Shown here in pieces: positions 23,789 through 32,377 of a stretch of 64,000 bases of DNA. The DNA is taken from assembly GCA_025201365.1 (NCBI GenBank), contig JAIXMF010000002.1:1240001-1304000 (forward strand), given 5' to 3'. How positions within the stretch are numbered: position 1 is the stretch's first letter; every line of letters starts with the position of its first letter. The notes beneath the pieces are model-generated. The model searched no databases, was not told the origin of the DNA, and worked only from the letters and a program-made list of their open reading frames with translations. The position numbers and the translations under genes are program-made. This stretch comes from Syncephalis plumigaleata (lineage: Eukaryota; Zoopagomycota; Zoopagomycetes; Zoopagales; Piptocephalidaceae).

Positions 23789-24804
23789 GTATCCATAATG
23801 TTAAGCGCCAATATAGTTTTACTTTCAGCATCAAATAGGAACGTTTCCTTTAACAAGCCATAAAGTGTAATACCAGCTGCCCAGACGTCTTTTTTCCTAG
23901 GGTCTGCTAGCTTCCTTTCATAAACTTCTGGTGATATATAATTTCTGGTTCCTGCAGCCTTGCTAGTCGGGACGATATCTTTACCATTATAACTTATTCT
24001 TTCTGCAAGATCAAAGTCAATGATTGTGGCTTTTGGCTTGTTTCTGTCATTGGGATATGGGAATGAAATAACAACGTTCTGCAGCTTGATATCGTGGTGG
24101 ACCAATTGAGCATTATGCAAGTAAATAATTCCACTCAAGATATCAGTAATGAGTAGGCGTATCAGTGGGATGTTGTCCGACGATATCCTCTCAAGGTATT
24201 CAAGTAGGTCAATATTGCCATCGTACGAGTATACAAAGCAATAATTATTCCCATATGCAAAATGCGTATAAGCACGGGAAACATTGGTATAGCCAATTAG
24301 CTTGTTGCTTCCCGGTCGAGCATCGGCCTTTTGAAGGATCTAGATAGTAAAGCGGAAATAAACATGATTAGTATGTGCATTCAATAAACGTCAAGCATCT
24401 TACCGAGAATGCCTCCTTTTCTCTGTCTATTACTGTCTTTCGGCCAGATGCTGTTCCTTCGAATGGTTGCTGAGTTAGACATTTTATAAATGCTGCTGAT
24501 TCTCCATATTTTCCAGATGCAAGCGCAATATCTTGATCATTATTGCCTCCAATTGTTTTGATAAGTGTAACCTTGTGTGGAGTAAAGTGGCGTTGTATAC
24601 TTGTAATCTGTGCTCCCAGGAAGATATTGGATCGGATGTTACCTAATCAATTGCTATGTTAATATACGCACATCATAACATAATGACTGAACACACACCT
24701 TGCTTGATTTCAGACCGTACCGGACTTGCTAGTATATTGGGCACGCTTAGGATAAGAGTAACTGCCTCCAAGACAACAAGAAACGTAGCTGCAGACTTGA
24801 GCAT

Positions 24805-25313
24805 GATTTAATCGATCGTAAAAATGTAAATGAAGTGTAAGATGTCGAAAATTATACCGACTCGCAGCGATGCATCTAACAGCGCATGCTTAAATAGCTT
24901 GCAGCAATGGCAAATGTTCCATCTTTTCTGTCCATTCGTCTTCCATATGCCACCGCAAGCTTACTTACCACGACGGTCCTCATGTAAGTGGTGTGTCTAA
25001 TTTATTGAGCTTTCCAATTTAGTAATCACCATGATGTTATTTACTTGATTAACGGAGAAGATGTTTTGGCTTTAAAACTTATTTTCTTTCTCCTTGTGTT
25101 CCCCTAAGAAATTCCTGTATTGAATGAGAACTACCTCGGTACTGGTGTTATCATTCCAACAAACATATAGCCGAATGTTAACCAGACATCATGCGCTGCC
25201 ATGTTAAATAAACCCAGATGATGGCATTTACTTTTGTATATTGACACAACAACAAGTGTATTATTATTATAAATATACGAATGAAATAATGCTCGAATAC
25301 ATTGCTTTGCTTA
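24805..25313. other. Intergenic, no gene seen
   Basis: AT-rich spacer upstream of the kinase-like gene and downstream of the WS/DGAT-like gene. Some open frames occur but none has supporting features. Confidence 0.5.
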
Positions 25314-25859
25314 TTACAACGACTCAAGTTCATTATGAGCATCCAGTAGCATCTTTTGGAATGCTGTATAAATGCCATCTGCCATTACACGTGCTTGGTC
25401 CGGATACACGGGCAAGTCATCCGCGATGGTTCCTATTCTAACCTCGCCATTATACGAAGCGATAGCAATACCGGTTGATCCTTCAAACAGTGCGGGCGGG
25501 TACATGATACACGAGATGATACGATGCTTTTCAGCACCATTAGCAAAATAGAGCTCTCTCGGTGAACCAGGTACATTTGTGAGAATACCATGAGAGTTGT
25601 CCATGTAATGATTTAAGCTATAATAAAGTAGATCAATTAGTATTGTATTATTATCATAATTTATCGCGTATATCACTTACAATTTGTCTAAGAAGACTTG
25701 TGGCGCTTTGTTTGCATCCATCGATCCTGTTGTTGTAAGCTTGGTTTCTAAGCCAGTTTGTGAATCGGTGTCAAGTTCTACCAGACGAGACACCTCCCAC
25801 AAACAAGCAGGCCTTATCCTTTCTTCGCGGTCTTTTATCGATAAGTTATGAACACACAT
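25314..25859 (-). CDS. Short protein matching the C-terminal domain of wax synthase/DGAT-type acyltransferases, 160 aa
   Basis: Exons on the minus strand are 25859-25681 and 25617-25314 (483 nt, in frame). The hallmark is HGILTNVPGS, as in the C-terminal (WSD1-type, DUF1298) domain of bifunctional wax ester synthase/diacylglycerol acyltransferases. IASYNGEVRIGTIADDLPVYPDQ follows at the expected distance, matching the family's SYNG...D pattern near the end. The N-terminal acyltransferase half with the HHxxxDG active site is absent, and there is no room for it before VPS74. The gene is therefore a truncated remnant or a stand-alone C-terminal domain. Catalytic function is unlikely; stability or partner roles cannot be judged. 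Confidence 0.6.
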
Positions 25860-26149
25860 ATATACTTATTTATTTAACTCGTCTGTGCACGTAAGGAGAG
25901 TGAACAAGATATTAGATGTAATTGAAGAATACTTGATTCGGTAATTTTATTACAAGTTTGAATTTGCTGGCCCAAGACCTAATCTTTATTTCCTACACTA
26001 ACAATTACAATGACTGTTGTTCTGTTCATACGTGTATGGTTTATACGTAACAATGTAAATAGCTAGGAGCGATATTCGCTTTGATGTTTATGCAAAAAAA
26101 AGAAAGAGAAACGGAAACAGAAACAGAAAGAAAGAGTAAGAAGATAATA
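25860..26149. other. Short spacer between the WS/DGAT-like gene and VPS74
   Basis: A purine-rich tract at 26085-26150 and AT-rich DNA. No trace of an acyltransferase N-terminal half was found. Confidence 0.5.
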
Positions 26150-27289
26150 CTAAAGAACACTGTCCATCCGTGCATAGACACTAAACACACCGGCCACTAC
26201 CTCAAGACTGGCTTTAGGCAAGTAGCCCTCCAAATCCTTCCAAGTGGCTTCTGGCATAGGCCATCGACCATGGTCAGCTATTAGTGTGTCGGCCTTCACG
26301 TAACACGCTTCCCGTGCCTCAAACTCCAGCATGGGCAAGGCATTTTCTAGGACATTGGCGGCATATGCAGCACAAACAAATAATACGCGTCGTAATTGAT
26401 AATCAGGCGCTGGGTCATCCGATATTGTCGGTGTACGCGCGAGCACTAGGTCAAGACACTTTTGAATGACAACACGCTTGGCTGCCATATCCTGTACCGG
26501 ATGTGTAGCCATATCGAATAGTAGAAAGTTACGCTTCTCCGTCCGTAGAACGCCCTTATCCACGAGACCTTTGGCTAGACGCTCGCGTACTTGTTTCAAT
26601 TGATAACCGATTTTACTTATATTCCATGTTTCACCTATAATAATAAAATACGACATTCATCATTGATGAATAACGGCGACTACACCGATAATCCATGGTC
26701 ACGTTTTGTAGGTACTTACCACTTAGAAAATCAATCCAGTTGATAATACTAGCTTGCTCGCCACCTTTAATAATACGAAGCGTTTCATCTAGCAGCACTT
26801 CGCCTGTCGCCTTTTGATTGAGCACCTCGATCGGTCGTTCAGCCAGCGCCGTTGTGGCTTGTCGATGAATCGCGCCTTCCCTCACGATACCGATCCGTCC
26901 TCGCAGTGCCAGCTCAGCCAAGATACAACCGCGCAACACGTACGAGATACTATCGTTCCAAAATGATAGATAGCCCTAACCAGCACATATTACACTGTGA
27001 TGAGTTCACTTCTATTCAGTAGTCATGCTGTTGCACTATTCGTTACCTCTTTCTCCTTCAGACCAAGTAGTAGCACCTCCTCCATCAGTGTTAGCCGCGG
27101 TGCATACTCATCAATATTACGCAATTCATTAGGTTTGTCCGTGTGGTGATAGCCTACGCTGTTGCTGCTGTTGTTGCTGCTGCTGTTGTTGTTGCCACTT
27201 TGTACGCTATCACCATGACTGTCGCTGAACTCTGTACGTCTTCCCGCATTAGCTACTCGTCGCTTGGATAACCCAGAAGTATGTGACAT
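26150..27289 (-). CDS. VPS74: Golgi phosphoprotein 3 homologue (Vps74/GOLPH3), three exons, 327 aa
   Basis: Exons on the minus strand are 27289-27047, 26975-26720 and 26634-26150 (984 nt, in frame). After an N-terminal disordered Ser/Asn-rich tail the GPP34 domain starts at LTLMEEVLLLGLKEKEGYLS. It continues with SISYVLRGCILAELALRGRI and ends with a helical C-terminal part (VFSVYARMDSVL). The family binds phosphatidylinositol 4-phosphate on the cytosolic face of the Golgi and retains glycosyltransferases by binding their tails together with COPI. The basic stretch KRRVANAGRR near the N-terminus matches the Arg-rich COPI-binding region of the family (inference). Gene length and exon phases give no sign of damage. 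Confidence 0.93.
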
Positions 27290-28114
27290 CACAGTAGAAG
27301 GGTAGCGTAGCGTGTAATGACAAATAATCGTGCAGATGAAGAATGCGACGCAATTAAAAGGAGAAAGAACAGACTAGTAGATTAGATGTATAAGTGAATA
27401 GAAGTGGCGAGTAAAGGAATCATGTCCTGGATGTGTGAATAGACTGTGTAAGAAGCTTACAAGAATAAAAAGCGCACCAATATCGTCAGTGATGTTACTC
27501 AACGAGAACCACCTTGATCTGCTAGTTATTTTCGCCGTTGTCAAAACTAGACACTTGTCTATCGATCAATATATGCAATAGTTCCTACTTTTACTACGGT
27601 GATTCACTGCTAAATGCTCATTAGTGTATTGGATAGTATTCACGTGCACATAAAAGCTTTATTGTCGTACATTTAGTTATGACGAAATGCAGGAAGTAAG
27701 TTGTTACGACGGACTATATGCGTCACTGCTCTAGTAGTCAGGATAATACGACAATTGTATCACGACTAATAATACTTATATGAAGCATTAACGTAGAAAG
27801 CGGCAATTGCAGGAATGCTCACGTTCTATCCATTACTATTTGTATTCATATGTACTACCTATTTATCCGCTATCCATTCGAATCAACGGCAGCGGATACA
27901 ACAAATGACGCCATATAAACATGCCTGAATGCTACACGTGTCTGAAAAGAAGTTTATTGTCTATACGCTATTCGGAAACAAAGGAGGGGGAAGCTGCACT
28001 TGTCGGAATATAAAGGAGCAACCTCAATTGTCGCTACAACAACTACACTACGCTCCTTCTCATTCATCTTTACCTGGCACGACAACGATAGCGACGACGA
28101 CACTCACGTTCGAC
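27290..28114. other. Divergent promoter region between VPS74 and a secreted-protein gene
   Basis: No gene is seen. The stretch CATATAAACATG (27911-27922) could serve as a TATA element for the downstream gene. Confidence 0.45.
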
Positions 28115-28432
28115 ATGCTCTACCATCGATCTTTGCTACTTATCACCGTCTTAATCTCGACTATTGTCAGTAACGTTTATGCCGCACCATCAGATAGGAA
28201 TGGATCAATGCCGAGTAAATACCAATTTGGACTGAATGCCGTTTACAATTCATTTATTCAACGACATTCACCGAACAGTCAGAATGGCCAGCAGTTGAAC
28301 AAGCCAGCACACGAGCAGAACTTGACACCGCATATTCCGGCCAACGCGAATCCATCCACTCCTTGTAAATATACTATGTCGGCCGAGGAAAGGGATATGG
28401 GCATCAAGTCATCATTTATGCCGTTTCCTTGA
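28115..28432 (+). CDS. Small secreted protein, 105 aa
   Basis: The ATG at 28115 is chosen because it opens directly into a strong signal peptide (MLYHRSLLLITVLISTIVSN, cleavage near VYAAPSD). The frame is open further upstream, but that part is not signal-like. The mature part, about 80 residues, is rich in Asn, Gln, Pro and Ser with a single cysteine (PSTPCKYTMSAEE). No domain was recognised. It resembles the small secreted, disordered proteins common in fungi. Confidence 0.55.
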   Translation: MLYHRSLLLITVLISTIVSNVYAAPSDRNGSMPSKYQFGLNAVYNSFIQRHSPNSQNGQQLNKPAHEQNLTPHIPANANPSTPCKYTMSAEERDMGIKSSFMPFP

Positions 28433-28624
28433 TAATATTCGATAAAAGAAGGATAGGAAGACGTAGATACAGTCATACTAATAGCTTACTTGCTTACGCT
28501 AAGGAAATAAACATTATACCGCTTACATGCTATCATAAATGCTCAAAAATTTCTAAATTTTCAAAAAAATGGCCAAATTTCAGAGGAAATAGAAGTAATC
28601 AAAAAAGCCAAAACTTGTGCGAGA

Positions 28625-28696
28625 GCCCGTTTAGCTCAGTGGTAGAGCGTTGGTCTTGTAAACCAAAGGTCGTTGGTTCAATCCCGGCAGTGGGCA
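28625..28696 (+). tRNA. tRNA-Thr, anticodon TGT
   Basis: A 72-nt cloverleaf. The acceptor arm GCCCGTT pairs with AGTGGGC (two G-T pairs). The A box is TAGCTCAGTGGTAGAGC, the anticodon loop CTTGTAA, the B box GGTTCAATCCC, and the discriminator A. A T-run pol III terminator begins at about 28702. No intron. A Ty3/Gypsy element starts 47 nt past its 3' end. Confidence 0.95.
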
Positions 28697-28743
28697 TCTC
28701 CTTTTTACTACTTGCTAGCCATAGTTTACATTTTGTAGAACTA

Positions 28744-29276
28744 TGTGACGCCTCTCACCCATTTCATCGAAGATCATGATGATACTACTAGCTAGTATCA
28801 TCATCGGCATCACCAGTCACATTATTATTATCTCTATCATTAACTTCAGTATTCTCATTATCAACACTATCATTAACACTACTAACGTTGCCATATTTAT
28901 CTTACTCAACATCACCTCCCTCCTACCGATTAAGCGCTTCTTACTCGAGGAGAAGTCTCTTTTAATACAGAGAACGTAGCAGAGCTACGTTCATGGAGCG
29001 GTGTATGTTGCGTATATAAACTAACGACGTTACACATATCAATAAACATTAATTGACCTTTCCCTTGACACTTCTGACTATTCGTAACTTGCTTTATTGT
29101 TTGAGTTCGTGTAGTTTGTGTCATAAGGTTCTCTCGCACGATCTCGTTCTACGTAAGACCTCACTCGTCGCTTTGTCCCTTATTTCTATTCTACTTGCGT
29201 GAGCGTCTTATACTAATAAGACCTCACCTATCGCTTTATACCTCCCTTTCCACCCTCCTAGTGTGAACGTCTTACA
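28744..29276 (+). repeat. Gypsy 1 5' LTR
   Basis: 533 bp. A 9-bp-stem, 3-nt-loop hairpin (GAACGTAGC AGA GCTACGTTC) lies at 28972-28992, and TATATAAA at 29013-29020. Confidence 0.95.
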
Positions 29277-30723
29277 TTTGGCGAGCACACCAGGACGGGA
29301 TACTCACCCTTCCCGTCCTGCACCGTACCCCTCCTGATCACGCAAACGACATCGTCGAGAGCAACCAGAATTTCCGCACTACTAACCGCCTCCCCCCTCG
29401 CCTCCCGATTTTTCGCTATCGCAAAAGTTTTTTGCTTTTTCATAATCAAGTTCTTCCTCGACAAACAAAATTAATTAATTTATCACTTACATATCGTCAT
29501 AGCTCGATAAAATACCACCATGTCGGACACAAGCTCGACGCTCTCTGACGACACGATGACGACAACGCGCGGATTGGCTGCCGTTTTTGGTACTAACAAC
29601 GAAGACGTCGAGCCACGTGCAAGATCGACTTCGCCAAACGATCGAACACGAGCTTTGCCCGAAATACCTCAAGAACTCATGCAATCGTTTATGCGACAAA
29701 TCCGAGAGTACCTCTACAATCAAGATAACGAGACCCGAGTTGTGCCGATAGAAGCAGACCCCCAACACGTGCCACGAGCATGCTATAATCGGTACCGATC
29801 AGATTTCGACAAGGCGATCATTCCATTTACGGGCTCATCATCGAAGGAAGACCCATTCAAGTGGCTGTTCGAGTACTTCCAAGCGGCCATTCGTCGTAAC
29901 GGCTGGACGCAAGAACAGTGTCTGGATAATATCGATAGCTACCTTACCGATGCCGCACTCGCCTGGTGGGATTACATCCGGCCAACCATTACTCGTTGGA
30001 CAGGTGGTAATCGCCAGAATGGATTCGCCCCCGGCACGTTCACGCACGCGTTCGTCAAGCGTTTCATTACACCTGAGATGAAGGCCCACTGGAACGCGGA
30101 GCTACAAGTATGCAAGCAAAGGCCCGGAGAAGACGTAGCCGGCTTTGCAAGCAGATTACGAGGCCTCAAGAAACGTGTGGAGCTATCCCGACAAGTAACG
30201 GACAACGAACTTAGTAACCTTCTGCAGCAAGGTCTACCACTACAGATCCGGAACGCACTCAGCGCCATGGAAATCCAACAACGTACCTGGCATCCGGAGA
30301 CGTACCTTCGTTTCGAGTTACGCGTCGAGCTAGCCCAGAATTTCGAATTCCAGCTGAGAGCCAATGGAGACGTGGACGCAGTCAAGATCCCTGGTGAAGT
30401 GGTTACGACGGAAACCGGAGACGAGGTCAAGGTCGTAGCGTCGCAGTTTATGCCGTCGCTTACGTCGGAGGTCCCTGAAGATAAGCAAGCCCACAAGGTC
30501 ATCACGGAGAAGAAAACGTCCTCCTCGAAGAAGCCCGAGTCTGACAAGTCGATCGATGAACTGACGAAGCAAATGAGCCAACTCCGAATCCTCCTAGCCA
30601 AACAACAACGGTTAGCTGAGGTCAAGAAACCGAGAAGTTGCCCTCATTGCGACTCCACCGACCGTAATCACCGCTGGAACACCTGTGAACGTCGACAAGT
30701 ACAAGAAGGCTACTTCGGCAATA

Positions 30724-30934
30724 CAGTGAGGGAAAGAATTGTTCACGTGTTTCAATTTTTTTTACTTTTCCAATCATTACACAATTAATACACAACATAT
30801 TGCTTAGTACTTTTACATGTTAATAAAGCTATTAAACCTCTATCTAATGATATAAAATATGTGCATACTTTATTATAAAATTCTTAAGATATTAGCGTTG
30901 AAAGTCACGTGGTGCACGTGAACAATTTTTTCCA
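30724..30934. repeat. Left terminal inverted repeat of the Tc1/mariner element
   Basis: The outer box GGAAAGAATTGTTCACGTG (30731-30749) recurs in inverted form as CACGTGAACAATTTTTTCC at the inner edge (30915-30933). Confidence 0.95.
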
Positions 30935-30949
30935 AGCACTATAAAAAAT

Positions 30950-31972
30950 TTAATATCGCGTTGGACCTCCCTTTGCGTCTATGACAGCGCGAATTCTTTT
31001 TGGCATACTGTTGTAATAACGTTGGCACTCCTCCTTGGTGAAAGAAGTCCACTCTTTGTCGCATCTTTCCCAGAGTTCATGCACTCCTTTAGCTCTTGTA
31101 GGATAGGCAGCGAGTTTGAGTTTCAAATGATGCCACAAGTGTTCAATTGGGTTTAAATCCGGGCTCTGTGCAGGCCAGTCTTCCAGCACGCCGATCTCCA
31201 TCTCCTTTATCCACGCTTTTGTTGCGTTAGAACGGTGTTTTGGGTCATTATCGTCTTGAAAATACATTTCTTTCCAATCCATATTATAGAATATCATGGT
31301 TTCTTTAAGCGTTGAACCAAGAATATAGATGTAGTCTTCCGATTTCATAGTTCCATCGTATATCTGACATCCATAGCCTGGTCCCTCGTAAGTCATACAG
31401 CCCCACATCATCAAGCTTCCACCGCCATGCTTAACTGTAAAATCAATGTGGTGAGGTTTAAGTTCATCACCAGGTCTACTCCAATAGAATTTACAGCCAT
31501 CTGAGCCCCAAACATTGATTTTTGTCTCGTCAGAGAACACTACTCTCTTCCAATCATCAATGGTCCAGTGCTCGTGGCGTTTGGCCCAGGCAAGTCGCGC
31601 TGCCCTGTGCTTTACAGACAAAAATGGCTTCTTCTTTTTTATAGCACTCTGGAAGTTCATTGATTTGAGTACATTTGCTGCTGTTTTAACTGACAATTTG
31701 TATCCCATCTTCGCTAGTTCTTCATGAACATCCACAGCGGTAAGTAGTTCCCCCTGTAGTACCTTCCTACGGATGACTGACTTGGTACAATCAGACACAA
31801 TAGCAGGTCTACCAGCTGCATTACGCTTGCGGTTCGGGAACCACTTGCGAGAGTATTTTGAAATCACCCCCTTAGACACTTCCAATCTTTTCGCAATAAC
31901 TGCAACGGGTGTATCGCTCATCAGCAGCACTTTCATGTCCATACACACATCAGCGGGGAGTTGACGTACCAT
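30950..31972 (-). CDS. Tc1/mariner-superfamily transposase, 340 aa
   Basis: The ATG at 31972 (MVRQLPADV) gives the usual ~340-residue length; the frame stays open further upstream but adds only part of the repeat-proximal DNA. The N-terminal half has a helix-turn-helix (VAVIAKRLEVSKGVISKYSR) and a second HTH ending in the GRPAIVS linker. The DDE catalytic core shows D in VFSDETK, D in QDDNDPKH and E in SPDLNPIEHLW. Counting by eye from the D before NDPKH, 35 residues separate the second D from the E, one more than classical Tc1 (DD34E). All catalytic residues are present. The enzyme cuts at TA sites and moves the element by cut-and-paste. Confidence 0.95.
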   Translation of the reverse strand: MVRQLPADVCMDMKVLLMSDTPVAVIAKRLEVSKGVISKYSRKWFPNRKRNAAGRPAIVSDCTKSVIRRKVLQGELLTAVDVHEELAKMGYKLSVKTAANVLKSMNFQSAIKKKKPFLSVKHRAARLAWAKRHEHWTIDDWKRVVFSDETKINVWGSDGCKFYWSRPGDELKPHHIDFTVKHGGGSLMMWGCMTYEGPGYGCQIYDGTMKSEDYIYILGSTLKETMIFYNMDWKEMYFQDDNDPKHRSNATKAWIKEMEIGVLEDWPAQSPDLNPIEHLWHHLKLKLAAYPTRAKGVHELWERCDKEWTSFTKEECQRYYNSMPKRIRAVIDAKGGPTRY

Positions 31973-32164
31973 TTTATAATGAAATATTCGAAGAATAATA
32001 GAAAGAACAAATGTAATCATTTTATGTAATAAAGTTAGCCTCTTTATAGTTCTTTTTACCCTTAAAGTGCACAGCTGTTTACATTTAACCATTTATATAC
32101 ATTATTACACGTTTTTATTAAATAAAAATTGATTAATGTTAGAAATTAGAAAATATTTTCGTCA

Positions 32165-32375
32165 TGGAAAAAATTGTTCACGTGCACCACGTGACTTTCA
32201 ACGCTAATATCTTAAGAATTTTATAATAAAGTATGCACATATTTTATATCATTAGATAGAGGTTTAATAGCTTTATTAACATGTAAAAGTACTAAGCAAT
32301 ATGTTGTGTATTAATTGTGTAATGATTGGAAAAGTAAAAAAAATTGAAACACGTGAACAATTCTTTCCCTCACTG
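32165..32375. repeat. Right terminal inverted repeat of the Tc1/mariner element
   Basis: Exact reverse complement of the left repeat by eye, with the same pair of outer and inner boxes. Confidence 0.95.
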
Positions 32376-32377
32376 TA

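Larger units (their letters stand above)
18954..24804 (-). pseudogene. Signal-peptide protein-kinase-like gene split by a Copia insertion
   Basis: Exons on the minus strand are 24804-24699, 24642-24404 and a last exon from 24339 to 18954 that is cut by the retroelement at 19254-23788. Without the insertion and one copy of the duplicated GTATC the coding length would be 1191 nt (396 aa). The N-terminus is a clear signal peptide (MLKSAATFLVVLEAVTLILS, cleavage near ILASPV). Kinase landmarks follow: lysine in AAFIKCL, catalytic loop VHHDIKLQN (Arg of HRD replaced by His), metal loop IDFDLAE in place of DFG, SPE in place of APE, and DVWAAGITLYGLL. The glycine loop is not typical. The last ~45 residues are Ser/Gly/Asn-rich. 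As assembled, translation would stop soon after entering the LTR, so this copy is broken after the kinase core. Family: protein-kinase fold, probably secreted or luminal; activity is uncertain. Confidence 0.85.
30724..32375 (-). mobile_element. Tc1/mariner DNA transposon, 1652 bp, nested in Gypsy 1
   Basis: The target dinucleotide TA flanks it on both sides (30722-30723 and 32376-32377). The ends read CAGTGAGGG...CCCTCACTG. The terminal inverted repeats are 211 bp (30724-30934 and 32165-32375) and show no difference by eye. A single complete transposase frame lies between them. Everything points to a recent, possibly still active insertion that came after the young Gypsy element. Confidence 0.96.

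Noticed and set aside
28776-28979. Ile/Thr-rich 67-codon frame in the Gypsy 1 LTR (also at 37026)
   Set aside because: It lies wholly in the LTR and is repeated in both copies; composition reflects ATT/ATC repeats, with no domain.
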